Source: Thiocystis violascens DSM 198
Lineage (GTDB): Bacteria > Pseudomonadota > Gammaproteobacteria > Chromatiales > Chromatiaceae
Assembly (NCBI RefSeq): GCF_000227745.2
Contig: NC_018012.1
Coordinates: 2,017,478 to 2,081,477 of the forward strand
DNA: 64,000 nt
Direction of reading: 5' to 3'
The translations under genes were made by a program, and so were the position numbers. The notes under the pieces are model-generated. The model was not told where the DNA came from. It saw only the letters and a program-made list of their open reading frames with translations, and searched no databases. Shown here piece by piece: positions 43,019-56,718 of the stretch; positions within the stretch are counted from its first letter, which is position 1, and each line of letters starts with the position of its first letter.

Positions 43019-43546
43019 TTTAGACGGAAATCGTAATTATGGTGCTAGACAGACTCTGCGTTTGTCGTGCTCGGCAGGAGCACGCAGCCGCTTTCTTGAT
43101 CAACGAGGCGACCGTTCCGCTCATCAGTCAACCGCTAGCCGTCTCGACCATTCACCGACTGTCGCGCGCTGCCAAACACCGATCAGAACCAGAGACTGCA
43201 CACGTCAATTCACGCATTGAATTGACGCAGTTAGCACCACGGGCGAGGGCACAGAAATGTGCCCGAAAAGAATATTCCCAGAGATTATGGACGGTAAACG
43301 CGGAAGCGCAAGGGCGCACCGAAGACGCCAACAGCAACTTAATCCGCGTCGCTAAAGGGCAGTGGCTGGGGTGAGGAATGAACCAAGCGGATGCCGGGCA
43401 ATCAGGATCTATCCCGGCTCGAATTCCTATGGGGCGAGGGTGTTGGTCGCCAATCCCATCGCATCCAGAAACTGCCGCCGCTTGGCGGGCGCGGTTGCGC
43501 GTGTGCCGTGCGTCCGCCCGCCGATCATGCAGGTCTCGCCGGTAGA
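43019..43546. other. Intergenic region, no credible gene
   Basis: About 528 bases. Open frames here have no signal, ribosome binding site or family pattern. A minus-strand stretch at about 43440-43545 can be read as AKRRQFLDAMGLATNTLAP, possibly a gene relic. It lies next to a protease pseudogene and is part of the decayed 39.7-45.2 kb region. Confidence 0.4.
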
Positions 43547-44509
43547 TCACTCCTGCGGGGAGCCTAACCAGCGATGTAGACCGGCCCGATAGGCCAGGTC
43601 AAAGCGTCCGTAGTCGTCCGGCCCCTGGGGGTTGTCGCAGCGGCTGAAACCGCCGTAGAGGTTGCCGACGAGTTCCCCAGTCGGGAGAAAAAGGCCCGAC
43701 CCACTGCCTCCCCCGCTGGTGATGCCGGTTGTCCAGGTGACCCGGAGGTAGTGCTCTTCGCCCGATTCGGGGTCCGCTCCACAGTCTTCGATGGCGATGC
43801 AGTGCAGCCGCTCGGTCAGGGTGCCGAGGGCGATGCGCTGGGGTTGACCTTGCGGATGATGAATGCCCGCCACGGGCTGCCCGAGCGCCGGTGGGTTTGT
43901 GCTCCAAGCGGCGTAAACCGCACCCGGAGGGGGCGACCGATGCAGGCGGAGGAAACTCGTATCGGTCGCTCTGTCGGTGTACAGCAGGTCCGCACCGCCG
44001 GTGACGGTTTGAGCGCGAGCGGGTGCGCGGTTGCAGGCGTGTGAGCGGTGGAGCCAATAGGTCTCAAGGCTGGCGGCGCGCGCCCGGTCAGGAACGCAGT
44101 GGTGGGCGGTCAGAAAATAGGGGATGTCGGTGGCGGGATCGGCGTCGCGGAGCAGGGTTCCAGAACAAACCGCGGACCCGCCGTCGGGGCGGGTGTAGAG
44201 CAGGATGGCGGTCGCACGACTTGGCTGGTTCCAGGCAGGGTGACACATGACGTCTTCGTGACAGTCGCTGGGTAGGGGGTGCCCAGGCAGCGAGTACGGC
44301 AACTCGTCGAGGTGCGACAGTCGCGGGAGGCTGAGATGGATACTCGCCGGATCGACCGTCGGTGGGATCTCGATCGCCAGGATGAGGGCGTCGCCTTCGA
44401 TCAGGGGTGACCAAAAGCGCCCGTCAGAACCGCCGGCGCGCAAGTTGGCATTGAACGCGGCGCCCGTGAGCGCCTGGCCGGGCTCGGCGCTGGTCCAGGC
44501 GGCAAACCG
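43547..44509 (-). pseudogene. Trypsin-like serine protease, 5' truncated
   Basis: The frame codes for the catalytic domain of a lysyl-endopeptidase-like protease: His in IPYFLTAHHCVPDRA, Asp in TDRATDTSFLRLHRS, and Ser in TSGGGSGSGLFLPTGELVGN. It is preceded by a propeptide portion (WSPLIEGDALILAIEIPP). The frame is open upstream only to 44509, where TAG (44510-44512) ends it. The expected signal peptide and about 150-200 N-terminal residues are absent and replaced by a WYL-gene fragment on the other strand. An internal start at 44443 would give 298 residues with the triad but no export signal, so it is probably non-functional. Confidence 0.75.
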
Positions 44510-45206
44510 CTACGCTATCAACGGTCGCGACACCTGGAGGATGAGCTGACCGACGACGATCTGTGCTGGAAAGACGCCATCGGGCACATCCAGGCGCTGG
44601 CGACCGATGTCGCGCGCCAGCGCCAGCTCGATCGACTCTGGCAGCGCCTGCTGGCTAACGCGGACGGTCTGGCGCTCGACGCGAAACGCGTGCGCGTTCT
44701 CCCCGACACCTTGCGGTTGCAGTCGGCGGTGATCGATCCAAGAGTCCTCACCGCGGTCATCGCCGCGTTGGCGAAGGGCTGCGCTCTCGATGTTGTGTAC
44801 GAAAATGTCAGAGGCGACAGCGCCAGGGTACGCATCCACCCCCAGGCAGTGGTCCAGCGCGGCCCAATTCCCTACCTCTTCGCCCTGAAGAACGACGAGG
44901 ACGCGCCGGTGCGGTTGTATGCACTGCATCGGATGAGCGCCCCCACGGCCTTGACCCAGGTTCCCGCCCGCCAGGCCGAGGGCTTCGATCTGGATCAAGC
45001 CATCGCGCCCGGACCAGGAGGAAGAAGAAGAACCGGACGACTCCGCGTTCGACATCCGGATTCGGGCGCGCGTCCCTTCAACGGGGCAATTGCTGCGCTG
45101 GATTTTGGGAGCGGGGGACAATGTGGAAGTGCTCGCCCCGCCCGACTTGCGCCAGACCGTGGCGGCGCAGGCGGCGAAGATGGCGGGGCTCTATCAGGAC
45201 GTCTAA
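44504..45206 (+). pseudogene. WYL-domain regulator fragment with frameshift
   Basis: From 44504 the frame reads KPLRYQRSRHLEDELTDDDL, then CWKDAIGHIQALATDVARQR and [20 protein letters not shown], ending the first frame near FDLDQAIA. These are WYL-domain sequences of bacterial nucleotide-sensing regulators. The C-terminal part ([37 protein letters not shown]) continues to a stop at 45206, but in another frame, so a single-base-type indel lies near 45000-45015 in a GGA/GAA-rich stretch. The N-terminal HTH is missing. Two defects make it a pseudogene. Confidence 0.75.
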
Positions 45207-45339
45207 ACACGCCTTTCCGTTAGGGACGCTGGACGCGGCCGATCTCTTATTGCAGTGCAGCAGATGGCGTATCCTGGATCTGAAGGCTAGAATCCGTGCC
45301 TGTGCTGTAATGACTCAAGCCACGCCACCGGAGCCCTCG

Positions 45340-48003
<2,664 letters not shown>

Positions 48004-48029
48004 AGTTTGAGCCGTCACGGCACTTTCCT

Positions 48030-48103
48030 GGGATCGTCGACTTGCAGTCGGCGCCCCGCGCTGGCCTGATGGCCAGCGAGCCGAGTACAACTCGGCCATC
48101 CCA
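48030..48103. repeat. GGGATCGCCGA palindromic repeat (inverted copy)
   Basis: GGGATCGTCGACTTGCAGTC at one end and GAGTACAACTCGGCCATCCC at the other, around a GCCCCGCGCTGGC core. Same components as 36387-36468 in reverse order. It lies between acnA and purB. Confidence 0.75.
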
Positions 48104-48163
48104 GAGGCGGCACGATGATCAAGGCCAAATGGGGTAGGCGCGCTTTTCCGGAAAGAACCTTGA

Positions 48164-49612
<1,449 letters not shown>

Positions 49613-49662
49613 ATCCACGTCACTGCTTGGCAAAGGCGTGCGGTCCATGAAATCATAAAAAA

Positions 49663-49690
49663 GGCCGGTCACGCGCTAACGTGATCGGCC
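49663..49690 (-). terminator. Terminator of OmpA-like gene (minus strand)
   Basis: GGCCGGTCACG pairs with CGTGATCGGCC around CGCTAA with one mismatch. The preceding AAAAAA gives a U-run on the minus-strand transcript. It lies about 210 bases beyond the OmpA-like stop and just past purB, so it may also help purB. Confidence 0.7.
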
Positions 49691-49900
49691 CTACCATAAG
49701 CCCCACTCGGGGGGGATGAGGCTTATTGGACACGTCCGAACCAGTCAATCAAGGCTGGAACGGATTGAGGGGACCTAGGAAAGTACCGCAGCGATTCAAG
49801 CGACGGAGAGACAGAATCCGTAGCGTCAAACGCCGCGCCATCGCTCGAAGCAACCGTCCGCTTCAAGTGATCGGCGCGGTAAGGTTCAGCCCTATCTCAA

Positions 49901-50482
49901 TTAACCGCCGTACTCGGCATTGATCTTCACGCGACGCTGCTGCACGGAGAAAATGTCGTAATCGGGGAGCATGTCGAGCTTGCCGCGACTCTCGACGGAA
50001 ATAATGTCTTCCGAGGGGATGCCCTTGCTGATCATGTATTCCTGGACGGTTTCGGCGCGTCTTTTGCCGAGCTGATAGTTATATTCCTCGGAGCCCTTCG
50101 CGTCGGTGTGGCCGGTCAGCGAGATCTGTTCGCGGACAGGCGTTTCCTGAACCTGCGCGATGTAATCGTCGAGGCGCTGCAACTCGCTGTCGTTCACGAT
50201 GTTCTCAAGGCGATATTTATCGAACTCGAAATTCAAGCGAACCGTGAACTCTTTGGGAACCGCAGGCGCCGTGACGCAGGGCTCTAGGTCGTTAGCTCCA
50301 TGGATGCTCTGCCAGCATTCGCCGTAGTTGGTCACCCAAGCGGTACCTTCCGGCTGAGCGGACCAGAAATGCTCGTTCATGTAATCGCCGGCATTCGCGA
50401 CCAGCGGAGCGGTGAGTGCAAAGGCGACCGCGAACGGAGCAGCCAGCGAGGCGAGGCGTGAAGTCGTGATATGGTTGCGCAT
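49901..50482 (-). CDS. OmpA-family peptidoglycan-associated protein
   Basis: A 193-residue exported protein. The signal peptide has its hydrophobic part at about residues 12-30 (ending LVANA). A unique Cys-containing stretch follows (NEHFWSAQPEGTAWVTNYGE, with Cys pair CWQ...PCVT). The OmpA-like domain has FEFDKYRLENIVNDSELQRL, ISLTGHTDAKGSEEYNYQLG, and KRRAETVQEYMISKGI with SVESRGK. The Asp and Arg of the peptidoglycan site are kept. No barrel and no lipobox, so it is probably a periplasmic or surface-anchored wall-binding protein. Confidence 0.88.
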   Translation of the reverse strand: MRNHITTSRLASLAAPFAVAFALTAPLVANAGDYMNEHFWSAQPEGTAWVTNYGECWQSIHGANDLEPCVTAPAVPKEFTVRLNFEFDKYRLENIVNDSELQRLDDYIAQVQETPVREQISLTGHTDAKGSEEYNYQLGKRRAETVQEYMISKGIPSEDIISVESRGKLDMLPDYDIFSVQQRRVKINAEYGG

Positions 50483-50926
50483 CTTTCGTTTCCTGTTCAG
50501 GTGGGTGGAGATGTTCGAATCGGGAACCTTCGCGTAAGTTGGAGCATGCGTGAGTTAAAAACAACAGAGTCGCGGTTTTCTCTCACAAACGTCGAAGTCC
50601 GTCTCCCGATGCTTATTTTAAGTCGTTAGAGCACGGGTGACGTGAAACGGCCGCAGATTGAAACACAGACATTTTAGCCCACAACAGGAACAAAAGTGCA
50701 ACTTTTTCTATCCTCGCGGCATATTTACAACGCTCGCTTCGCTTGCGCAACATTTTTTCCTGCTCCGTTATAAAAGTACCACTAAAAGAAAGCGCTCGGC
50801 AAGATTTTAGAGTGCTACTTTTTTGCAACACGAGAGAGCGAACACCGATGACAGGGCTCGGCTCATGAGGATCGGGAGCGGTTATTGGTTCGTTCCACTC
50901 AGGTACGCGCTCCGAGATCTTCCAAA
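50483..50926. other. AT-richer divergent intergenic region
   Basis: About 444 bases between the divergent OmpA-like and DUF7931-like genes. AT content is distinctly higher than in coding DNA. It probably holds both promoters; I could not identify a convincing -35/-10 pair or operator. No RNA gene recognised. Confidence 0.4.
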
Positions 50927-51445
50927 ATGAAACAGTCCATTCAAGATGAACCGATGCTTGGGGCTTCCCCAGGCCTTTTGCGGCTTGATCGTCGTGAACT
51001 GATCCGTCACGCCAGCCTGCGAATGGCCGACCAGGCCCGCCGCGAGTTGCTTCTGTTCGATCCCAAACTGGATCCCGACCTCTATGACCAACGCCCCTTT
51101 CTGAGCGCCGTGCGGCAACTCGCGCTCGCGCGGCCGGTGCTGTCCGTCCGGATCCTGATCTTCGACGCTCGCCAGGCCAGCCTGAGCGGACACCGGCTGA
51201 TCGAGCTCGCGCGGCGCCTGACCTCCCGAATCGCCATCCGCTGTGTCGACGAAGACGATCAGGATCGGCTAGACGCCTTTCTGATCGCAGACGAATGCGG
51301 TTACATTCGCCGCCAGATGGCCGACTCCCTGGAGGCCGTCGCGGACTTCAATAACCCCGGCGAGGCGCGCCGTTTGCGCGCCGCCTTCAACCCGATCTGG
51401 GAGCGCGGCGCGTCCCCTCTCGAACTGCGTCGACTTGATCTGTAA
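50927..51445 (+). CDS. DUF7931-like hypothetical protein
   Basis: A 172-residue cytoplasmic protein: RRELIRHASLRMADQARREL, LLLFDPKLDPDLYDQRPFL, VRILIFDARQASLSGHRLIE, LARRLTSRIAIRCVDEDDQD, FLIADECGYIRRQMADSLEA. This pattern fits the DUF7931 region, which has a phospholipase-D-like fold feel with no HKD motifs. Function is not known. The start is ATG 50927; the hydrolase gene starts 12 bases after its stop, so they are probably cotranscribed. Confidence 0.65.
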   Translation: MKQSIQDEPMLGASPGLLRLDRRELIRHASLRMADQARRELLLFDPKLDPDLYDQRPFLSAVRQLALARPVLSVRILIFDARQASLSGHRLIELARRLTSRIAIRCVDEDDQDRLDAFLIADECGYIRRQMADSLEAVADFNNPGEARRLRAAFNPIWERGASPLELRRLDL

Positions 51446-51457
51446 GGCTTTCACTTG

Positions 51458-52594
51458 ATGGTATCTCGCACCAATCCAAAATCCCGCTGGCATCGCCCTC
51501 TGCTGCTGGCATTCCTCGGCTCCCTCATCGCTGTCCTGATCTGGACCTGCTGGACCGAAGCGCACCCGCGCGAAGAGCGGCAGCTTCGCGTCCTCGTCCA
51601 CGACCGGCTTCACGACTGGTTCCCGCAAGCCATGAGCCCGGACAATGACGGCTGGCACGGTCTGGAGCCACGCATCGGCGAGGGCTCGACCGGGAGGCCG
51701 CGCATCGTCCTCGTGCATGGCCTGGACGAACCGGGGAGCATTTGGCACGACCTCTTCCCGGTTCTGGACGCCGCCGGTTTCGAGGTCTGGGAGTTCCGCT
51801 ATCCGAACGATCAGGGCATCGATCGTAGCGCTCAATACCTGGCGGAACATTGGCCCGCTCTGCCTGCGGACCGCCCTGCCATTCTGATTGGACACAGCAT
51901 GGGCGGGCTGGTCATCCGGGAATTCGTCTCGCGCTGGCGGCATCCGGTCGGGGTAACCTCACGAGTCGCGGGCGCGCCCATTCGCGGCGCCATTCTGGTC
52001 GGCACCCCGAATCACGGATCGGAATGGGCGCGGCTGCGGATCTGGCTCGAACTTCGCGATCAATGGATTGCGGAAGAAGACCGCCGCTTCTCGCTCTTCG
52101 CCGCCCTGCGCGATGGCACGGGCGAGGCGAAAATCGATTTGCGGCCGGGCAGCGAATATCTGACGGCCTTGAACGCCATGGCCTGGCCTGAAGCGGTTCC
52201 GATCAGGCTGATCGGCGGCGTTCTACTCGAAGCGCCGCCGTGGATGTCGGACAGCGTCACAGCGCTCTCTAAAGATTTGCCCGCCGCCGACCTGAAGGAC
52301 AGGTTCGCGTCCTGGTGGTCGGACATCGGCGAGGGGCTCGGCGACGGCGTCGTTTCGCTCACCTCGCTCGACCTCCCGGAGGCCCCGCCGCCGATCCTGG
52401 TTCCGGCATCGCATCGCGGCATGCTCATGCGATTCCTGCCGAACGAGCCTCAACCGCCCGCGATCGCACCGATGTTAGGCATCCTGGAGGAATGGGGCGA
52501 TCAGCGGGAAACGTCCGTGCAGCCCACCCCCCAGGTGAACCGCCAAGAAACTCCACGGGAGACGGATCGTCTGGATGACGCAGAAGAGCAGTAA
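51458..52594 (+). CDS. Alpha/beta hydrolase (lipase-like), membrane-anchored
   Basis: A 378-residue protein with an N-terminal membrane helix (LLLAFLGSLIAVLIWTCW) and a lipase-type hydrolase domain. RIVLVHGLDEPGSIWHDLF is the oxyanion loop. The nucleophile Ser is in ILIGHSMGGLVIREFVSRW. VGTPNHGSEWARLR is typical of PGAP1-like or triacylglycerol lipase folds, and the likely catalytic His is in VPASHRGMLMRF. The C-terminal 40 residues are hydrophilic and look disordered. Probably a periplasmic esterase or lipase; the substrate is unknown. Confidence 0.85.
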   Translation: MVSRTNPKSRWHRPLLLAFLGSLIAVLIWTCWTEAHPREERQLRVLVHDRLHDWFPQAMSPDNDGWHGLEPRIGEGSTGRPRIVLVHGLDEPGSIWHDLFPVLDAAGFEVWEFRYPNDQGIDRSAQYLAEHWPALPADRPAILIGHSMGGLVIREFVSRWRHPVGVTSRVAGAPIRGAILVGTPNHGSEWARLRIWLELRDQWIAEEDRRFSLFAALRDGTGEAKIDLRPGSEYLTALNAMAWPEAVPIRLIGGVLLEAPPWMSDSVTALSKDLPAADLKDRFASWWSDIGEGLGDGVVSLTSLDLPEAPPPILVPASHRGMLMRFLPNEPQPPAIAPMLGILEEWGDQRETSVQPTPQVNRQETPRETDRLDDAEEQ

Positions 52595-52843
52595 GGCGAG
52601 GCGGTCTTGATTCGACCACGTAATATCCATGGAAGATGGTGTGGCATTGTGCCATCAACGACCTGAATTTTCCGGGTTGGCCTCCACCCAGGCCGGCGGC
52701 GCAAATGCGGCAGCGCCGCCGAGGGTTGGCACGCGCATTCGCCTCGCCCTGTCACTGGACGACCTTTGTCTGTTCGATCCCGCGAGCGGGCAGCGGCTGG
52801 GGTGATTTGCGGTTTTGTCGATCGCACCGCGCGCCTGCGCCAC

Positions 52844-53209
52844 TTATAGATACCGCAGGGCGGCGATGACCAGCCCCACTCCGGTCGCGATAAACCCGAC
52901 CAGCCAAAAAAACTGCTGGTCGTGACGCTTGAGCATCTCGTCGAAACGCTTGTCCATTTGCTCGAAGCGTTTGTCCATGCTCGCCTGCATAGCCTCGAAG
53001 CGCTTATCCACCTGCTCGAAGCGCTTATCCATCTGCTCGAAGCCCTGGCGCATCAACTCGCGCTGGTGCTTGAGTTCTTCCTCCACCCGCACCATGCGCT
53101 CGCGCAATTCGATCTCATAGACCACCGGCGGCTTGCCGAGGCTCTGCTCGGCTAGCCATTCGCCGAGGTGGGCCTTGATGAAGGCAATATCTTCCTGGGC
53201 CAAGGCCAT
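52844..53209 (-). CDS. Coiled-coil protein with C-terminal membrane helix
   Basis: A 121-residue protein. A short N-terminal part (ALAQEDIAFIKAHLGEWLAE) leads into heptad repeats: FEQMDKR, FEQVDKR, FEAMQAS, MDKRFEQMDKRFDEM. A final membrane helix (FFWLVGFIATGVGLVIAAL) ends in RYL. This resembles DUF1640-type or other small bacterial coiled-coil proteins. No enzymatic motif. The start at 53209 (MALAQED) has a GAGAGGAAA box upstream. Function unknown. Confidence 0.75.
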   Translation of the reverse strand: MALAQEDIAFIKAHLGEWLAEQSLGKPPVVYEIELRERMVRVEEELKHQRELMRQGFEQMDKRFEQVDKRFEAMQASMDKRFEQMDKRFDEMLKRHDQQFFWLVGFIATGVGLVIAALRYL

Positions 53210-53319
53210 ACGTGTTTCCTCTCTCAAACCACTGAATACAAGGACTCTAGCGGATCGCGGCCCGATCCGACAAGGCCGTTGGGCGCGAAACCGCTCGTTG
53301 ACCCGCGTCAGAGACAGCA

Positions 53320-56300
53320 CTACCCGGCGGGCACCGTGAAGCCGTCACCCTCCCCCACCTCCCGCCGTCGCCACAACAAATAGATCGCCGGGATGACAAA
53401 CAGGCTCAACAGTGGCGCGGTGATCATGCCGCCAACCATGGGCGCGGCGATGCGGCGCATGACCTCGGACCCGACCCCGGCCACGAGCATGATCGGCAGC
53501 AGCCCGGCGAAGATGGTGGCGACCGTCATGGCCTTGGGGCGGATGCGCAGGACGGCGCCCTCGATGATGGCGTTCGCGAGATCGTCCGCCGACCCGAGCC
53601 GCCCTTCCTCCTGGCGCTGTTTCACCGCCTGATCCAGATAGACCAGCATGATGACCCCGAACTCGGCGGCGACGCCGGCGAGCGCGATGAAGCCGACGAC
53701 GACCGCGACCGAGAGGTTGTAGCCTAGCAGGTCGATCAGCCAGACGCCGCCGACCAGCGCGAAGGGCAGCGATAGCATGACCAGGAGCGCCTCGGCGGTG
53801 GAACGGAAGGTGAGATAGAGCAGAATCAGAATGACCGCCAGGGTGACTGGCACCACCTGCGCCAGCCGCTCCTGGGCGCGCAACAGGTATTCAAACTGCC
53901 CCGACCAAGTGATGGAATAGCCGGGCGGCAGCGGCACCCGGTCGCGCACCACGGCTTGCGCCTCGGCGACATAGCTCCCGAGATCCCGACCCCGGAGATC
54001 GACGAAGGTCCAGCCATTGAGCCGGGCATTTTCGCTCCGGAGCATGTCCGGACCGTCGACGATCACGACCTCCGCGACCTGCCCCAGCGCGACCTGGGCG
54101 CCGGTGGGCGTGACGATGGGTAGCTCGCGCAGCTTCTCGATGTCGTCGCGCCGTTCGCGGGGGAAGCGGAGATTGACCGGATAGCGCTCCAGCCCTTCGA
54201 CGGTCTGGGTGATGGCGGCCCCGCCCAGACCCAGGGCGACGATCCGGTTGAGGTCGTCGATGTTGAGCCCGACCCGCGCGGCGGCGAGTCGGTCGGGCCG
54301 GATCTCGATATAGCGCCCGCCGGCGATCCGCTCGGAATAGGCCGAGGCGGTTCCCTCGACCCGCATCACCGCCCGCTCGACGGCCTGACCCAGACGATCG
54401 AGCTCGGCCAGATCCGGCCCGGCGATCTTGATCCCGACCGGCGTCTTGATGCCGGTGGCCAGCATATCGATGCGGGTCTTGATCGGCATCACCCAGGCGT
54501 TGGTGACGCCGGGGAAATCGACCAACGCATCCAGCTCGGCGATCAGGTCGTCGAGTGTCAGACCGGGGCGCCATTGGTCGCGCGGTTTGAGCTGGATCAG
54601 GGTCTCGATCATGCTCAGCGGGGCCGGGTCGGTGGCGGTCTCGGCGCGTCCGACCTTGCCGAAGACCCGCTCAACCTCGGGCAGACTGGCGATCAGGCGG
54701 TCGGTCTGTTGCAGGAGTTCGCGTGCCTTGCCAATGGAAATTCCCGGCAAGGTCGTCGGCATGTACATCAGATCGCCTTCGTCGAGTTCGGGCATGAACT
54801 CGGAGCCCAGGCCAGTGTGCCAGTCCTTCAGTACCGGGACCGCGCGGAAGGTTTCGCGCCAACCGTTGGCAAGCCCCGCCTGCCAGGATTCGATCTGGGC
54901 GAGCGCGGCCCGATGCGGTCCAGTCTCCACGACCAGCCCCACGGCCTGGAACGGCCATTTCAGGGGGGCCAGAACCCCGCCGATCCCCGCCAGCGGAATC
55001 AGCGTGCTGAAGAGGAGAAGGACGGACAGGGCGATGGTCGTCCGTGGCCATTTCAGCACCCGGACGAGCAGCGGCCGATAGACCCCGATGAGCGCCCGGC
55101 TCAGCGGATTGGACGACTCGCGCGGGATGCGCCCCCGGATCAGATAGCCCATCAAGACCGGCACCAAGGTGACCGCCAGACCTGCGGCGGCGGCCATGGC
55201 ATAGGTTTTAGTGAACGCCAGCGGCGCGAACAGTCGTCCCTCCTGTGCTTCCAGGGTGAAGACCGGCATGAAGCTCAGGGTGACGATGAGCAGCGAAAAA
55301 AACAGCGCCGGACCGACCTCGGTCGCGGCCTGGCCGATCACCTCCCAATGCCGGGCTCGGGTCAGATCGGGGCCGGCGCGCTCCAGATGTTTGTGGGCGT
55401 TCTCGACCATGACGATGGCGGCGTCGACCATGGCCCCGATGGCGATGGCGATGCCGCCAAGCGACATGATGTTGGCGTTGATACCCTGTGCATTCATGAC
55501 GATAAAGGCCACGAGCACACCGAGCGGCAGACTGATGACCGCGACGAAGGCCGAGCGCAGATGGAAGAGAAAGACCAGACAGACCAGCGCGACAACGACG
55601 AACTCCTCGATCAGCTTGTCGCGGAGGTTATCCACCGCCGACAGGATGAGTTCCGAGCGGTCATAGGTCTCGACAATCTCGACGCCCTCGGGCAGCCCGG
55701 CCTTGAGCGTGTCGAGTTTTGCTTTGACCGCCGCGATGGTCGTCAGCGCGTTCTCGCCGGAACGCATCACGATGATGCCGCCGGTGACCTCGCCCTCCCC
55801 GTCCAGATCGGCGACCGCGCGGCGCATCTCCGGGCCGATTTGAACCCGCGCCAGATCGCGCAGCAGGATCGGCGTTCCGCTCTCGGTCAGGTCCACCGGG
55901 ATGGTTTCGATGTCCGCCAACCCGGTCAGATAACCGCGGGTGCGGATCATGTATTCGGCTTCGGCCAGTTCGATCACCGAGCCGCCGACCTCCTGATTGG
56001 CGCCGCGCACCGCCTCCGCGACCCGCGACAGCGGGATGCCATGGGCGCGCAGTTTTTCGGGATCGATCACAATCTGATATTGACGGACCATGCCGCCCAC
56101 GGTCGCGACCTCGGCGACGCCGGGCACCGCCTGCAACTCGAACTTGAGGAACCAGTCCTGAAGACCACGCAACTGCGACAGGTCATGCTGTCCGGTGCGA
56201 TCCACCAAGGCATAGCTGTAGACCCAGCCGACCCCGGTGGCATCCGGTCCCAGTCGCGGTTGGACACCTTCTGGGAGACTGGATGCCGCCTGACTCAGAT

Positions 56301-56634
56301 ACTCCAGCACCCGCGAGCGCGCCCAGTAGAGATCGGTGCCATCGTCGAAGAGGATATAAACGAAGCTATCCCCAAAGAAGCTGTAACCGCGCACCACCTT
56401 GGCCCCCGGCACCGCCAGCATGGTGGTGGTGATGGGATAGGTGACCTGCTCCTCGACCACCTGGGGCGACTGACCCGGAAAGGCCGTGCGCACGATGACC
56501 TGCACATCCGACAGGTCAGGGATGGCATCCAATGGGGTCTGTTTGACGGACACCAGACCCCAAGCAGTGAGCAGAATCGCCGCCAGCAACACCAGAAAGC
56601 GATTTCGTAGCGACCAGAGAATCACCCATTTCAT
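53320..56634 (-). CDS. cusA: CusA, heavy-metal efflux RND pump (Cu/Ag type)
   Basis: An 1104-residue RND transporter, the inner-membrane proton-driven part of a tripartite exporter. It opens with [20 protein letters not shown], then [17 protein letters not shown]. The fourth-helix signature [20 protein letters not shown], followed by AHKHLE, is typical of HME-RND pumps for monovalent copper and silver. Later helices ([40 protein letters not shown]) are complete, and the proton-relay Asp is in AMVDAAI. It follows cusB with 84 bases between them. No CusC outer-membrane gene appears in the window. Confidence 0.93.
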   Translation of the reverse strand: MKWVILWSLRNRFLVLLAAILLTAWGLVSVKQTPLDAIPDLSDVQVIVRTAFPGQSPQVVEEQVTYPITTTMLAVPGAKVVRGYSFFGDSFVYILFDDGTDLYWARSRVLEYLSQAASSLPEGVQPRLGPDATGVGWVYSYALVDRTGQHDLSQLRGLQDWFLKFELQAVPGVAEVATVGGMVRQYQIVIDPEKLRAHGIPLSRVAEAVRGANQEVGGSVIELAEAEYMIRTRGYLTGLADIETIPVDLTESGTPILLRDLARVQIGPEMRRAVADLDGEGEVTGGIIVMRSGENALTTIAAVKAKLDTLKAGLPEGVEIVETYDRSELILSAVDNLRDKLIEEFVVVALVCLVFLFHLRSAFVAVISLPLGVLVAFIVMNAQGINANIMSLGGIAIAIGAMVDAAIVMVENAHKHLERAGPDLTRARHWEVIGQAATEVGPALFFSLLIVTLSFMPVFTLEAQEGRLFAPLAFTKTYAMAAAAGLAVTLVPVLMGYLIRGRIPRESSNPLSRALIGVYRPLLVRVLKWPRTTIALSVLLLFSTLIPLAGIGGVLAPLKWPFQAVGLVVETGPHRAALAQIESWQAGLANGWRETFRAVPVLKDWHTGLGSEFMPELDEGDLMYMPTTLPGISIGKARELLQQTDRLIASLPEVERVFGKVGRAETATDPAPLSMIETLIQLKPRDQWRPGLTLDDLIAELDALVDFPGVTNAWVMPIKTRIDMLATGIKTPVGIKIAGPDLAELDRLGQAVERAVMRVEGTASAYSERIAGGRYIEIRPDRLAAARVGLNIDDLNRIVALGLGGAAITQTVEGLERYPVNLRFPRERRDDIEKLRELPIVTPTGAQVALGQVAEVVIVDGPDMLRSENARLNGWTFVDLRGRDLGSYVAEAQAVVRDRVPLPPGYSITWSGQFEYLLRAQERLAQVVPVTLAVILILLYLTFRSTAEALLVMLSLPFALVGGVWLIDLLGYNLSVAVVVGFIALAGVAAEFGVIMLVYLDQAVKQRQEEGRLGSADDLANAIIEGAVLRIRPKAMTVATIFAGLLPIMLVAGVGSEVMRRIAAPMVGGMITAPLLSLFVIPAIYLLWRRREVGEGDGFTVPAG

Positions 56635-56718
56635 GATTTTTCTCCCTGAAAAATCATGAATGAACGTCTCTGATGATTTTCATCATGGGAAATGCCAAGC
56701 GCCAACGCAGCATAAAAC

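Noticed and set aside
43039..43374. Plus-strand frame of 111 codons
   Set aside because: No ribosome binding site, no hydrophobic or domain pattern, and it lies in a decayed region.
49726..49923. Small basic 65-codon frame after purB
   Set aside because: Overlaps the OmpA-like gene end, has no ribosome binding site and an Arg-rich composition typical of noise.
54574..56610. Plus-strand frame of 678 codons
   Set aside because: Shadow of cusA on the opposite strand; no recognisable protein motif.
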